A DNA stretch of 64,000 nt, taken from Elysia crispata. Lineage: Eukaryota > Mollusca > Gastropoda > Plakobranchidae. The DNA is taken from contig JAWDGP010003957.1 in the NCBI GenBank assembly GCA_033675545.1, forward strand, positions 200,001-264,000, in the 5' to 3' direction. A model generated the notes under the pieces. The model did no database searches and was not told the DNA's origin. It saw nothing but the letters and a program-made list of their open reading frames with translations. Below are positions 51,055 through 63,257 of the stretch, one piece after another. Within the stretch, counting starts at the first letter, position 1, and each line of letters starts with the position of its first letter. Position numbers and translations under genes: made by a program.

Positions 51055-52010
51055 GAAGCAGAAGCTAATTGCAAGCCAAAGACGAGAAGCTAAACTTCAA
51101 GCTGAAAAGCTGAAGTGAGGTTAAAAATGGAGGAAATGAGGACAGAAGCTGAAGAGAGGTTAAAGATAGAGGAAATGAGGACAGAAGCTGAAGAGAGGTT
51201 AAAGATGGAGGAGATGAGGACACAGTTAGAGTTGGCAAAAATACAAGCACTGACACAAACACAACTTTACATCAGGTGGTACTAGACTGGCTCATGAAGG
51301 AGAGAATTCAAAATTAAAGAAGCCTAAACTACCGGCTTTTGTGGACAGAAAAGATGATCTTGATTTTTGGCTACTTCGGTTCGATGGATTCGCCACCACG
51401 AGGGGATGGCCCAAAGAAAGGTGGTGCACATCGCTATCAGCACTGCTGACTGGAAAAGCATTTGAGGTGTTTTGTTGTCTCCCAGAGATCGAGGCCATAG
51501 ATTATGGTCGTGTCAAGGAAGTTCTACAAAAAAGATATAACCTGACAGAAGACGGCTATAGGCAGCGATTCTGCACTTGTTCACCAAAGGAGGGAGAGAA
51601 TCCCAGCATGTTTATCGTCCGTCTCAAGACATACTAGGAAAGATGGGCGAAACTGGTGGAAGCATCACAGACATATGAGGCTCTCAGAAGCTTGCTTGTG
51701 AAAGAGCAATTTTTAGACTCAAGCCCGGCTGATTTGTCTACATACCTACGAGAAAGGAGACATAACTGACCTAGAAGAAGCTGTTCCTCACGGCCCGCAA
51801 GGGACAACAGAGCGACCAAGCAAGGCAAGGTGCCAGTAATGGACAAAACAAGCCTCTCATTTTCGAAAAGGAAGGACTCGCATGTATTTGCGCAATGCCT
51901 GATCACACTACGCAGAATTGTAGAAATTGTAGACAACGTAGAGGGTGTTACCACTGTAGAGAGTTGACTCACATGAGGAAGGACTGTCCGAAGCTGAGGT
52001 TGAATGGCAG
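51055..52010 (+). pseudogene. gag: coiled coil, capsid-like region and CCHC knuckle
   Basis: A 39-bp direct repeat (three units, 51100-51225) encodes a charged coiled coil (EERLKMEEMRT). The capsid-like frame follows (51293-51637: PKLPAFVDRKDDLDFWLLRF, then LSALLTGKAFEVF), interrupted by TAG at 51635. It ends with a zinc knuckle C-x2-C-x4-H-x4-C at 51946-51987. Gag packages the element RNA. Frames change at least twice, so it is not functional. Confidence 0.75.
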
Positions 52011-52189
52011 TAAGACTACTTCACCAAAAAGAGCAGGAGCGGCAGCCATGCGGGTTATGGAAACCCAAGGATCAGAATCAGGAGAGGATGCAGAAAAAGC
52101 GGACACCAGATATGACGTCAGAAAAGAAGTCCAAGACAGGTTGCTGCATTTGGCGAGTAGAAAGAGAGTTCTAGCCATGACAGACTGTA

Positions 52190-52420
52190 AAGCCTGTGGC
52201 GGTAAGGGGTCAACCAGGGAGCTGAACTTACTGATCGACAAGGGCCTTCTCGGAGACAAGGCAGTCGACGTGTTAAGAGACACAGGTTGTGAGGGCGTCG
52301 TGGGTTTGTTGACGATAATCAGCCCACTGGAAAGTGCTGTTTGATTGTCAGGATTGACAATACAGTGCTGCTGGCGGAAAAGGCCAAGATCCAAGTCACG
52401 ACATCTTATCTGTCCGAAGA
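52190..52420 (+). pseudogene. Retroelement aspartic protease remnant
   Basis: The active-site motif DTGC is encoded at 52279-52290 (VLRDTGCEGVV), 290 bp after the zinc knuckle. The frame stops at 52342 and continues in another. The flap and C-terminal regions are not clearly recognised. Confidence 0.6.
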
Positions 52421-52589
52421 AGTAGAGGCGTTATGCATATCAGAGGCAATATTTGATCTTGTTGTGGGAAACTTCCCGAGTGCTTGGAACCCAGATGACC
52501 TTGATATGACAGCCATGACTGGTGCTATAACGACAAGGGCCCAAGCAAGACAGGAGGTCAGGCATAAGCCGCTTACAATGCCAGATACA

Positions 52590-53900
52590 CCGAAGCACAA
52601 AGGAGTGAATTGGGGAGAGCTGATCCGACTCCAACAAGATGATGAAGTCATCAGGAGGATGAGCGAGACAACTATGTCTGAAAATCGTGCGGGAAGCAGA
52701 TCATTCTTCGAGAAAAGAATTGGGATCATGTACAGAGTCTATAATGAAGCGACCCGTGGAGGGGCTTGCGTACGACAAGTCATTCTCCCACAAACCCTGA
52801 GTAAGTAGTCAAGTACGTGATGTCATTAGCCCATGATGCGATCAGCGGAGGTCACCTTGGAATAGAGAAGACCAGGGAGAAGATAATGAGTAACTTTTAC
52901 TGGTTTGGCATATATGAAGACGTGGCGAGATACTGCCGCTCGAGTGAAAAGACAGTGAGCAAGGGAACAGTGCAGAAGGCCCCAATGGAGAACATGCCAG
53001 TGGTAGATTTCCCTTTCAAACGTGTGGCTGTGATTCTAATAGGACCGATAGAACCAGCAAGTGAAGCAGGACACCGATACATTTTGACGCTTGTAGACTA
53101 TGCTAAAAGGTATCCAGAAGCTGTCCCGTTGAAGAGAATCGATACTGCGACAGTAGCTGAGGCCCTTGTGGGTATATACAGTCGCCTCGGTGTTCCAGAT
53201 GAAATCCTTAGTGATCAGGGAACACAGTTCATCTCAGACTGCATAAGAAAGAATGCAGGCTTCTTGGACTTACACAGTCTACACCTACACCATATCACCC
53301 GATGTGTATGGCCTGGTCAAGAAGTTCAACGGCATATTAAAGAAGATGTTGAAGAGGCTGCGCAATGAGAAGGCAAAGCAGTGGCACCGATACATTAATG
53401 CTCTACTCTTTGCGTACAGGGAAGTGCCTCAGGATTCAACTCATTTTGCTCCGTTCGAGCTATTGTATAGCAGGACTATGAGAGGACCCATACACATACT
53501 ACAGGAATTATAGACCTAAGAAATTGGTGAACAAGAAGTTAAGACAAGCTATTAGTACGTGCTGGACCTACGGAAGCGTCTTAACAATACATTAAAACCA
53601 GCTAAGGAGCAGCTTGATTCGTCTCAAGCGAGGCAGAAGAAATATTTCGACAAGAAACAAAGGCTAGGCGTTCAGTTCTGTTCTGACAAGATGTTAGTCC
53701 TCTTCCAGACTGACACAAAGAAGTTGCTTGTACAGTAGAAAGGACCCTATGATATTAACACAGTGGGTCTTAATTATTCAAAGTCAAAATCAATGGAAAA
53801 GAGAGGACTCTGCAAGCAAATCTTCTCAACAAATATCTCTCAAGAGATGAAGAAACTAGTTAAAGAGTACACGAGGTCTTGAGCCAGACGCGAGATGATC
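52590..53900 (+). pseudogene. Retroelement integrase, upstream of reverse transcriptase
   Basis: The N-terminal HH-CC region is at about 52817-52960 (AHDAISGGHLGIEKT, YWFGIYEDVARYC); the second Cys pair is partly lost (YCRSSEKT). In the core, the position of the first catalytic Asp reads VAVILIGP where gypsy integrases have Asp before LIGP. LSDQGTQF (second Asp, near 53213) is intact, followed by a frameshift. The C-terminal GPYDI-like segment lies near 53745. It would normally insert the cDNA. Stops at 52808, 53369 and 53514 disable it. Confidence 0.8.
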
Positions 53901-54044
53901 TCAACATCCGTTGTGTCTGGCCGCGGTTGAGGACTACAACTACGAGGCAGATAATGGACATGATCAAGACAATTTAATCGTTGATGACAAGCCTCCGAAG
54001 ATCTAACCGAGATTGGTACTTGGGGACAGAAGGAAGATGCTGCG

Positions 54045-54960
54045 GGTGTAAAGTTCGGTGAAGTCCTGACGTATGACCAAAATCGGGAGCTGCAGTTGAT
54101 AGTTCAAAAGTACAACGAGATATTCTCAGATCGTCCAGGCGACATTAATCTGGCTGAACACTCAGATCGACCTGACTTTCGAAGTACCCGTACGTCAGAC
54201 GCCGTATCCTGTACCATTTGCCCTCCAGCCTTCACTTAAGAAAGAGCTACAGCAGATGGAGGACCTTGGGATCATACGCACGAGCGATACACCATACACA
54301 TCGCCTGTGGTCGTCGTGAAGAAGAACGTGCGTAATCGAATTTGCATTGATTTCCCTCATTTCAACAAGATTACAGTCACCGACCCTCAACCTGTACCTT
54401 CGCCAGCCGGGTCTTTCCTTGGTATGAGCAAAGACAAGTACTTCTTCAAGCTCGACTTGACTAAGGTTATCACCAGATAAGTGTGCGACCCTCACATGTC
54501 CACATGATTGCTTTCATGACGATGGGTGAACACTACAAATTTCTGCAGTTGCCATTCGGGATGGTGAACACTGGCATGACCATGACAAGAACAGTGCGAC
54601 AATTTTGAGGAGCATGGACAGCGTGGTGGACTACATTGATGAACTGCTAGTGCATACCAAGAAACGGGAGGAACACTTGCAAGTCTTGGTGGAACTCTTC
54701 AAGAGACTGAAAGCGGCCAACCTAGTTGTGAACTACAAGCAACACAAGTCGACTTCCTAGAACCCCAACTAGGAAGGGGGACGGTTGGACTCCAAGACTG
54801 CAATTTTGAGAAAGTGAAAGATGCCCCGAGACCGACCATCAAGAAAGAGATTAGATCCTTTTTAGGCTTAGTTGGTTATTATCAACCATTTATACCTAAC
54901 TTTGCTGCTATTGCTGCTCTCTGTCAGATCTAATACCTAAAGGTCAGCATCACAAAGTTG
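54045..54960 (+). pseudogene. Reverse transcriptase, degenerate
   Basis: It opens with EIFSDRPGDINLAEH, then LQQMEDLGIIRTSDTPYTSP and RICIDFPHFNKITV (the usual gypsy palm and finger segments), FFKLDLTKV, LQLPFGMVN and YIDELLVH at 54632, where the catalytic YxDD has become YIDE. Stops or frameshifts occur near 54240, 54478 and 54607. The motifs and their order identify the domain securely. Confidence 0.85.
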
Positions 54961-55024
54961 TGCGTGAGAGCCCCAGGAAAGGGCGTACACTGCATAAAAG
55001 CGAGCTGTAATTAGCAAACCCATA

Positions 55025-55422
55025 CTGATGCTGCCTGACGTTAATAAAGAGTTTGTTTTGAGAACAAATGCATCTGATATAAGGTTAGGTGCAACCCTAT
55101 TAAAGAATAGAGATGGACACATTTTTCCTGTCACTTATGAAAGCAGGAAGCTTCTAGATAGGGAGAAGAGATATTCTGTGAAGGAGAGAGAGTGTCTCAA
55201 GATTGTTTGGGGTATAAAAAAAATTTTCTTTGTATCTTTATGGCAAGCAGTTCAAGCTTCAAACAGACCACCGACCTGTCAAATTCCTGAAAGTTTCCAA
55301 ATTTGATAACCCTCGTATCATGCGTTGGTTATTGGCTCTGCATAGTTTTGTTTTTAGAGTCGAACACATTAAAGGCAAAGACAATGTGGGAGTTGACTTT
55401 CTTAGTAGAGTTCCTGTCTAAT
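55025..55422 (+). pseudogene. RNase H, end of pol
   Basis: LRTNASDIRLGATLL, SVKERECLKIVWGI, LQTDHRPVKFL and VEHIKGKDNVGVDFLSR, with one frameshift near 55225. No integrase follows; only about 290 bp separate the stop at 55421 from the 3' LTR. Confidence 0.85.
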
Positions 55423-55697
55423 ATTTTGATTGCACTGTTAACATTGTTATGAGGTAAGCAAATTCTGATATGCCTGTACTTATTGTGATATGTGTTTTCC
55501 TTTTTTCCAAGTAACACTTCTATTGTTTGTATTGCCAGTATGTTTGTGTTATACTTAACGTAAACCATGACTGCCAGAATGCCCAAATCAAGTAGAACTT
55601 TTGTGATGTATCCATTTTATTGATGATACATGTATTAAATGGAGAGAGGTATACAATGCTTTGGATAAATAAATGAATTTTTAGAAAAAATTATTTT

Positions 55698-55710
55698 AAG
55701 TGGGGGGATG
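55698..55710 (+). promoter_or_regulatory. Polypurine tract
   Basis: AAGTGGGGGGATG directly before the 3' LTR; it would prime plus-strand DNA synthesis. Confidence 0.75.
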
Positions 55711-56327
55711 TGTAACGCATTCTGCTGTAATTTGATCTTTTGCTATTGTTTTCCTCATCCTGCGTAAGTGCGTAACTTCGGGTAGCGGATGGACTAGATC
55801 TATGACCACTGTTTTATTTAGTTGCATAATGTTTGTATTTCAAGCCCAAGAACTTAGTCTTGTTCATTGATATAAACACAGCCCCCACTTGTATGGCCTG
55901 GATTCTTCTCGAATCTTCTACCTAGTTCTAGTTTAGTAAAGATCTCGTCACTCCTTGTTTACCTTTGTTCTGATTGGTTGCTATTTTAGAGCAAATTACT
56001 CATCATGTGTACCAAGAATATTCTCTCACTATTTATGTAATTCCTTTTCTGGACGATTTGACGAGATTTTGTATAAATGAGAGTCAAAATTATGTTCAGT
56101 CTGTCAACGTCAAGTCTACCTTCAGTGTTTATTAAGCCTACCTATAGTTTAAGAGACAACCCACAGTGATTATAGAGTCAACCTCTTGTGTTGAATTAAA
56201 CAGTTGGCAATTTTTACGAACAGACTTCCGACTTGTTTTCTACGGACAAGTTCAGTGACTGGCAATGTATATTTTCATACTCCTAGACAAACAAAGCCAA
56301 ACAGATCACCCCAACAAATCTGTAACA
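55711..56327 (+). repeat. 3' LTR
   Basis: TGTAACGCAT to TGTAACA; about 28 bp longer than the 5' LTR because of small insertions. Confidence 0.92.
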
Positions 56328-57400
56328 GTTATGATGAACCAAATAACATTCAAAAAAAAACATTTAAAAAAACGTCTTCATGACAACGTAAGAAGAATTC
56401 CAATATCTCAAGATTCTACTAATTTCAGAACTGTGCTTTGAGTAATTCTGGAGGAGATATGATTTTGCTTATCTTTAATGTCGTTAAATATGGTTCTAGA
56501 AGAGATAATTATATATCTGTTATTCTGGTAAAACTTTTCTTTATTGTAGTAGTCCTCCACACCTGTTCATTTTTGTAGAGTTTGCTTTTCTTCAATGCAA
56601 TGGTATGACTAGAGAATAAAAGTCATTTTTTTTGCATTCCCCACCTGTTCATTTGAACAGGCGATAATACTTGTATTATATATATATATCCACTACTTTT
56701 GAGTATCCCAACCAAACCTGATGCAAGCTGAAACAGCACTATTTGCCTACTAATTCACTATTTTTTTCAAAAGATGACTTGCTCTAAATTTATATCTACA
56801 CTTTTCCTGATTCTTCGGGTATTGTTTTTGAGTAACAAAAGAAAGCAAAAACAAAAAATGACAGCTTCATGAAATTATTCTTTGGGTTGTATTTATCGGT
56901 AAAATAGCCGCTTTGACTTAAAATAAAGTTTACCAGAAGAAAATAGAGAGGATTCATAATCTTTACAACAGTGTAGATTTCATGTTGTGCTCAGAATTTG
57001 AATGTGTGCAGCGTCAAATTTAAAAATAACTATTTTCAGAAAAAAATAATAAAATTTCAACCATGAAAAATATGACCAATTTGGTGCCAGAAGGAATAAA
57101 ACTGCTTCTGATTTCAAAGTATCGAGGAATCAAAGTGATTGGTGGAAATGTTAGGGAGCATTATTGTTTCCTCTGCAACAACCACTTTTAACTTTATCGC
57201 AGTTTATGATAAGCACAATGCTCTGGCTATGATGATTTTGTTGTATTAAATATATCATAATTATAATAATTATAAATATAATAATAGAATGTATGTAATA
57301 ATTCCTAATAATAGAGTTTAAAACCACTACAATGATGAAATTTTCATCTTTTTCCTTGTAGATTTTTTCTTACTTAACCTTTGTTCCATATTGAAGAAAA
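56328..57400. other. No recognised feature
   Basis: AT-rich; no conserved frame or repeat pair was found. Confidence 0.3.
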
Positions 57401-57404
57401 CTGT

Positions 57405-57603
57405 ATAAATCCTGTCACAATGACAACAATACTGTGAAGTGTGAAATACATGGGCTAAGTTATAGTCTTCTTTAATTAATTCCTCCCAACTTATTTGTAT
57501 GCCTATGAGTTTACTACAGCAACAAGATTTAACTTTACTGTGTCAAGAAAAATTCTTATAGCTGTTGAGCTCTATACCTTTGCAGAGACCTGCTTAAGAG
57601 ATA

Positions 57604-57671
<68 letters not shown>
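57405..57671 (+). repeat. Repeat unit R-S, copy 1 left part, with (TA)n
   Basis: Matches 58905-59115 (TTTGTATGCCTATGA, ACAGCAACAAGATTTAACTT, TTTGCAGAGACCTGCTTAA). It ends in (TA)n at 57603-57670, and the Helitron starts at 57672. Confidence 0.85.
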
Positions 57672-57672
<1 letters not shown>

Positions 57673-57739
57673 TAGTTGAAAGCCCACGAATTCGCAGGAT
57701 TGAAAGTTCAAATCAATACCCATGTATTAATAAATTCAA

Positions 57740-58065
57740 CAGAAAATTATTGTACTCACCATTATAATATTAACGCTGATATGAAGACAACATTATTGGT
57801 GTAACTTGTTATAGTCAAAGAGTTCTCTGATGGCGGTGCCAATGCAAATTGTAAACCATAATAGCTTTTAACTCTTTACATAGCTACATACAAATGACCA
57901 TGAGTGAAAACTGACTGTGAAAGATAAATTCCAACTTTTGTCAAAGTTTGACCCTGTGACTTGTTTATAGTCATGGCATAGGACCGTTTTAATGGAAACT
58001 GTCTCCTAATGAGTGTGAATGGGAGATGACAGTCTTTTGTTGTTGTTACGTCTGTTTTCAGATCT
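57740..58065 (-). pseudogene. Helitron helicase C-terminal fragment
   Basis: CHLPFTLIRRQFPLKRSYAM, TINKSQGQTLTKVGIYL and THGHLYVAM, then a stop where the 'ALSRV' Ser is expected, then RVKSYYGLQ. This is the final motif block of Pif1-like Helitron helicases. The rest of the helicase and the Rep nuclease are missing. Confidence 0.85.
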
Positions 58066-58139
58066 TGGTTGGTCTATAGATCTAGATGCACATCTAGATT
58101 TCGATCAGTATCAATAGATATGGATGGTTGATCAAGTGT

Positions 58140-58233
58140 TGTTTGTGGTGGTGTGGTTGGGGGGATTTGATTTTGATTGAGTTTCTATGTATCTGGATCG
58201 TCTTAAACGACGTCTCTTTTTCTCACCTGCCAT
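58140..58233 (-). pseudogene. Possible Helitron protein N-terminal remnant
   Basis: ATG at 58233 opens a short basic frame (MAGEKKRRRLRRSRYIETQS). It may be the start of the Helitron protein, left joined near the helicase end by an internal deletion. There is no diagnostic motif. Confidence 0.35.
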
Positions 58234-58728
58234 GGTAAAATCGATCTATCTTCCACAGTTAATTATGTCACTCAGACTGAGGTGGTCTTATCGCTTGTTG
58301 GCCTAGGCTATGCAGGAGAGGTAGATCTAGATCTAAATTGAAGAAAAAGTAATGTCAAAGGTCTAATTTTGATCTATTGACACAAAACATTGCTTTTTAA
58401 AAATGTTTTGTTTTTTTTAAATGACTTTGTAAGTCTGTGGTGATGGGCAACGATCAAACTGTTTAGAATTACCGCTATCTAGTGAAGTTGATGGCCATTG
58501 CGGGAGGCGTACATTGAAGAACAAATAATATCAAAGGTCTAATTTTTATTTCATGACAACAAAACATTGCTTTTTAAAAAATGGGGGTCATGTCCCTAAT
58601 CTGATGTATAGTATTTCATGAAAAAACTATTTTGTAATTTTCAAGTGTCTGAATAAATTTGTGGAGATAGGCAAAAATTCGAGGAGGGGAGCACACAATG
58701 AGCACTAAATTTTTTATATAAGTAGGGA

Positions 58729-59165
58729 TATATATCATTCTAGGTGAAAAACATGGACAATTCAAGATGGTGGCAATTAAAAAGCTCCACAAGGCATTCT
58801 TAAGAGATATATATAATTATATATATCATTCTAGGTGAAAAACATTGACAATTCAATATGGTGGCAAATTAAAAAGCTTCACAAGGCACTCATAGGTGCT
58901 TCTTAAATCCTTTACCGGTAACAATGCTTACGATTCTGTGAAGCGCGAAATACATGAGCTACGTTTGAATATTCTTATTAATTCCTTCTGATCTATTTGT
59001 ATGCCTATGACTTTATTACAGCAACAAGATTTAACTTTATTGTATCAAGAAAAACTGTTTTCTTTTACCACTTGAGCTGCACTTTTGCAGAGACCTGCTT
59101 AAAAGAGATATGTACCATTTTAGGTGAATTACATTGACAATTCAAGAAGATGGCAATTAAAAAGC
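58729..59165 (+). repeat. Repeat S copies and complete R-S copy 2
   Basis: TCATTCTAGGTGAAAAACAT, GACAATTCAA, GGTGGCAA and TTAAAAAGC occur at 58736-58800 and 58818-58885, and diverged at 59118-59165. The last follows directly on R (58905-59115) without a Helitron. Confidence 0.85.
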
Positions 59166-59959
59166 ATTTCTATTAATAGACTAGGTGCTATAAATAGACT
59201 TTTACAAGTGAACTATTTTGGTTTTTAATGTCTGAAGTTACCTAAGACAAATGAGAAACTTTTCTTCTTATTAACTTTTATTACATCATTTTATTCTGAC
59301 TTTCCTTTTCTTTGAACAATGATAATCTAGAACTCTAGCAGTCTAGGATAATCTAGTGGTAACCAAGTATACATGGGCAAGAAATTTTTTTAAAATCAAA
59401 TCTTATCTGATCTACATCTAAATCTAGGCTGAATTAGAGGAGAAATTATAACCTTAGCCTATACTTACATTCCTTTTTAAAAACTTGATCAAGGAGAAGA
59501 AACCTTTTGTTTCTCTCCATGTAATGCTAGTTTTATTTTCTCTGTCTGCACAGTTGTTGATTCGAGATCAGATCTTTATCTTCATCTAGATCAGGTATCC
59601 AGTCTTAAAAAATGTGATAAAACGTCAAAATCGAATCCAGTTTTGGTCCCAACAGTCATATTTTACCGTCTTCAAGCCTTCATCCTACATCATTTAAGAA
59701 GTTTGAAACTTTATTTTAAGTCTACAGGCACCCTCCCTGAGAGCTTTTTCCATAACTTTTAAAATTATGTTAATATAAATATATTTGTATTTAAATTTTA
59801 AATAAACAAGCACATAAATGTCTTTCCAGACAATTGTGCATAGCATCATTTTTTAGTCCTACATGGCACTACATTCATAACACTTATGTTTTACTGCGGC
59901 CTGCACAGGCAGAACAAGTCACCAGAGGTCAAATTTAACTGAAAGAGGATCAGAGGTAC

Positions 59960-61105
59960 AGCTTTGAGTCAGGATGCAAGTGATTTTTTAAAATCAAGAA
60001 TCAATTGAATTTTCAACGAAAAAACAAAAGTCCTAGTGCAAGTTAGTGTTGGGACTATCGGCATGGACTGTACCCTATCCGCGTCACGCAGCAACACTGA
60101 TGGTACATCGGGTAGATGCACAGTATGTAGTACTGTGCCATGACGTGTCATGGGATCCGCGCTAGCTTCTCATCGGCACATAAGTACCATCGATTTCTGA
60201 CTGATTCTATGTGTAACATAGTCCACGCGTGCAGACAAGTAGGTGACAATTCGTTGTTTGTGTTAGACCTTCCCACCAGAAGTCACTCAGCAGTCAACAC
60301 AAATCTCTAGCGGCAAGGTCAACGCTATGCAAGGGAAATTAAGGGGAGGGGGAAGGTGGAGAGTAAGGGAGAGGAGTAATGAAATGATAACAAAAAACAT
60401 CAACAGGTGAAAATAGACAGTCCTCACAATCAATGTGAGGCTTGTTTAATTTACTTCTTCCATTGCTATCCCTAAGGCTTATTACAATTTAAAATAATGA
60501 GTTTATACTATTTCAATGAAATCCCTTTCTGTTAATTCAATAATCATTTTTCCTTTTGTTTGCATTTTTGTTTAATGAGCAAAATCTAGCTGTTGCTGCT
60601 CTTTCATAGTTCTTTGAATTTTTATACTTAATAAATTTCAGTTGCAACAGCACACTCAGCTTATAATTTTTATTATTGTCATTAAAAAAAAAATAATAAT
60701 GGATTCATATTACATGTATTACTTGTAAATACATAACCTATAATCCTATTGTTTTGTATCAGCTCTGCTTACATGTCTCTGTTTTAATTCCTTAAATTAT
60801 AGTGTTTTTACTTAAGTCAGTTTATTTTTAAATTTAATTTTAATTGTGGTGTTAAAAAGTTCTTTTGTAAACAGTTTTATCTAGGCCCAACCATGCTCAT
60901 TAAGACATTGGTCAGTTTTTCCCCCTTCAGAAATTATTTTTACACTATACTGAAGTCTAATCCATATTTTTAGATATGACCAACACTAAGCCAAAGGATG
61001 TGTGTGATACTGTAGACTGCGGACATGCAACATGTGGATATGTCTGTGTGTGTGCGTTTACAAAGGTGCAGGGGAGTGTTAGGGGTGTGCCTTTTCAGTT
61101 GCTAC
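59960..61105 (-). repeat. 1.1-kb interspersed repeat (inverted relative to 24015-25175)
   Basis: Collinear with the first copy when reversed. The outer edge near 60040 (TAGTGTTGGGACTATCGGC) matches GCCGATAGCCCCAACACTA at about 25145-25163. Short frames over it are not conserved. Confidence 0.8.
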
Positions 61106-63010
61106 TTGAATACTCAAGAGATGTCGTCTGCATTCAGTGCCGAATCCCTATATTTAACTTTAGGTCCTCTGATCGGAGCTTTCCGCCCCACCGATTGGGA
61201 TGTGTTGTGCCATGGATCTAGTCGTGCCTTGCCTACAGCACCCTGAGCCACATGACTCCATACTCCACGGGTAGTAAAATATCGAGTAGACCCCAGCACT
61301 AGTGCAAGTAGCTTGTTCTTCATTGGATTGCAAATCAAGGTGTTTTTTAGTGTTGTTTATACACCACCTCCTATATATAAAAATTCAAAATAAAAAATTG
61401 GTCCAAAGAATTTTTTTGAAACTTGCATAACATTTATATACTTCATTTTATTTTCATGAAATTTCAAAGCCTTGTGGGCCTTGCAACTGAATCTGTATAA
61501 TCTGGTCTTTTCCCTACAGATTTCTTCATAAGGGTTAAATATTTCTCTGTAACAGGTTTGTTATAATATTTCATTCAAGAGTACTGTATAATAATATACA
61601 TGTCACAGGCATGCAAAAAAAAACTTATACTTGATTAATGTGTATGTGTATCTCTCTCATTGTTGATAAAGTAAATAAAGATTACAGTTTCATTCCGGAG
61701 AGCAAGTGCCACTTTAAGTAGATGTATTGATAATACATGATGCAATTTTTTCTTTGAAATCATTTGAGAATCTGTGTTCTCTATGCCCTTCAACAGATGA
61801 AATCATCTGGTAACTGTTTTCTGTGTCCTGCCCTACCAACCGGCCTAGTCCTACTTGCTATTTTTGTTTGTGTGTGATACAGTGTTTCTCTTGAGGGAGC
61901 TGCTTCTGAATTATTTTGAGTGGGAACATATTTTTTTTTTCAGTATACTGTAAAATAGTTGTCTATTGTTGCTTGAGTTTCTGGTATTGAGCTTGGTTTT
62001 GAGTACAATGTAAGGAGCAACTGGGCTTGCTTTTGGCGCATGTTTATAATGTCATTTGAAATCAAGTTATTAATTTTATGATTTATGTAAATAAACATCA
62101 AGTAAGTGTTCTGTCATATGTTGTATTTGGTGCATGTTTATAACGTCACTTTGAGATCAAGTTATTCATATAGGCTTCCTTATTGTATTCCTTTTTTTTT
62201 TCCTTTGATATCACAAAGGCTCCGACAAGTGGCACAATTCATTCAAGCAACACATACATGGCTTTTAAAAGAATAAATGTTACTTAGTAATTCTACCATT
62301 TGAAATAGAAGTTAAATTAACCTAGAAATTTCTTATCAAAACTTTTTTTATAACATGTAAACTTAAAGTAAAATTTGCATAGATTTAAATGGTGACTTTT
62401 TAAAAAATATTTCAAGGGACGTTTTTGTTTCCTTTTATGATTAACACTGAAACATACATAATAATAATGATATGGTTGAAAGTTCTAAGTTAAAGGTATT
62501 GGACCACTATATTGTGTACCCATATCGTCCATTCACTCTAACTTTTCAGGTGTCTACTTTTTTTCTTTACAACTGCCAGAAATCTCATTGGCAATCTTGC
62601 GTAAACCTCATTTACCGTACGTTTAGAGGCACTAGACTTTGCATTGGTTATTTGGGTTTTGTTTTCAGCAAATAGATAAGATATGATAGAGAATATGATG
62701 CTACTAATTTTCTTATAGAGTTAAATTTCTTTCTTTCCTATAACCCGTACAAAAGCCCAATCTTTTCCTTTGGCCCTATCAAATGAAGCCCTCTTTAGCA
62801 TGATAGAGGTACAGTACCAGTTATGAGATTATTTGACGTTGTGAGAGAACTGGTAGAATTTTATGTTTTACCGGTCATGGAGGATGTAAGGATGAAGTGG
62901 GTGTAATGTGTTGGCATGTTTGGCATTGAGGGATCTTGCAAGGTCGGAAACCTGGAATGATGTTTGTAATGTACGTTTTGGAATGTACTAGGGTGTCTCT
63001 ATCTTTTTAC
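61106..63010. other. AT-rich sequence, with one direct repeat
   Basis: TGGCGCATGTTTATAATGTC and the following ATTTGAAATCAAGTTATT recur about 95 bp later (62033-62071 and 62128-62166) with changes. Nothing else is recognised. Confidence 0.5.
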
Positions 63011-63207
63011 ATTCCAGATCTAGAGTAGGTCCAGTTAACAGGTAAAGCAGATCTTGGTCTAAGACTTAAATAACATGACTTTTCACCACTTACATTGGAC
63101 CATCACAAACATTCAGCTTCTGGAGATGTGATCTAGATCTAAAGCTACATCTGGACTAGGACTGATTTCGATTCTATATTAATTTTAAAGCCCTGACCTG
63201 AATACAG

Positions 63208-63257
<50 letters not shown>

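Larger units (their letters stand above)
50071..56327 (+). mobile_element. Gypsy-class LTR retrotransposon with Gmr1-type gene order, degenerate
   Basis: Two LTRs (50071-50659 and 55711-56327) in direct orientation begin TGTAACGCAT and end TGTTACA/TGTAACA. Left flank CTTAT and right flank GTTAT suggest a 5-bp target duplication with one mismatch. Inside, in order, are the primer site, gag with a CCHC knuckle, protease, integrase, reverse transcriptase, RNase H and the polypurine tract. Integrase preceding reverse transcriptase is the copia-like order known for Gmr1-like gypsy elements. The many stops, frameshifts and LTR differences show an old copy. Confidence 0.9.
57672..58728 (-). mobile_element. 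Non-autonomous Helitron, about 1.06 kb
   Basis: Read on the minus strand it starts TCCCTACTTATATAA (58728) and ends CTAG (57672), with a palindromic hairpin CCTGCGAATTCGTGGG (57698-57683) just before the end. It sits between A and T. These are the defining Helitron features. The interior keeps pieces of a Rep/helicase protein. Comparison with 58905-59165 shows the uninterrupted host sequence. Confidence 0.88.

Noticed and set aside
51969-52729. Minus-strand frames opposite gag and protease
   Set aside because: Shadow frames of the retrotransposon coding strand.
61114-61338. Minus-strand 74-codon frame near the inverted repeat
   Set aside because: No homology to the MADF exon at the matching place of the other repeat copy, and no known motif.
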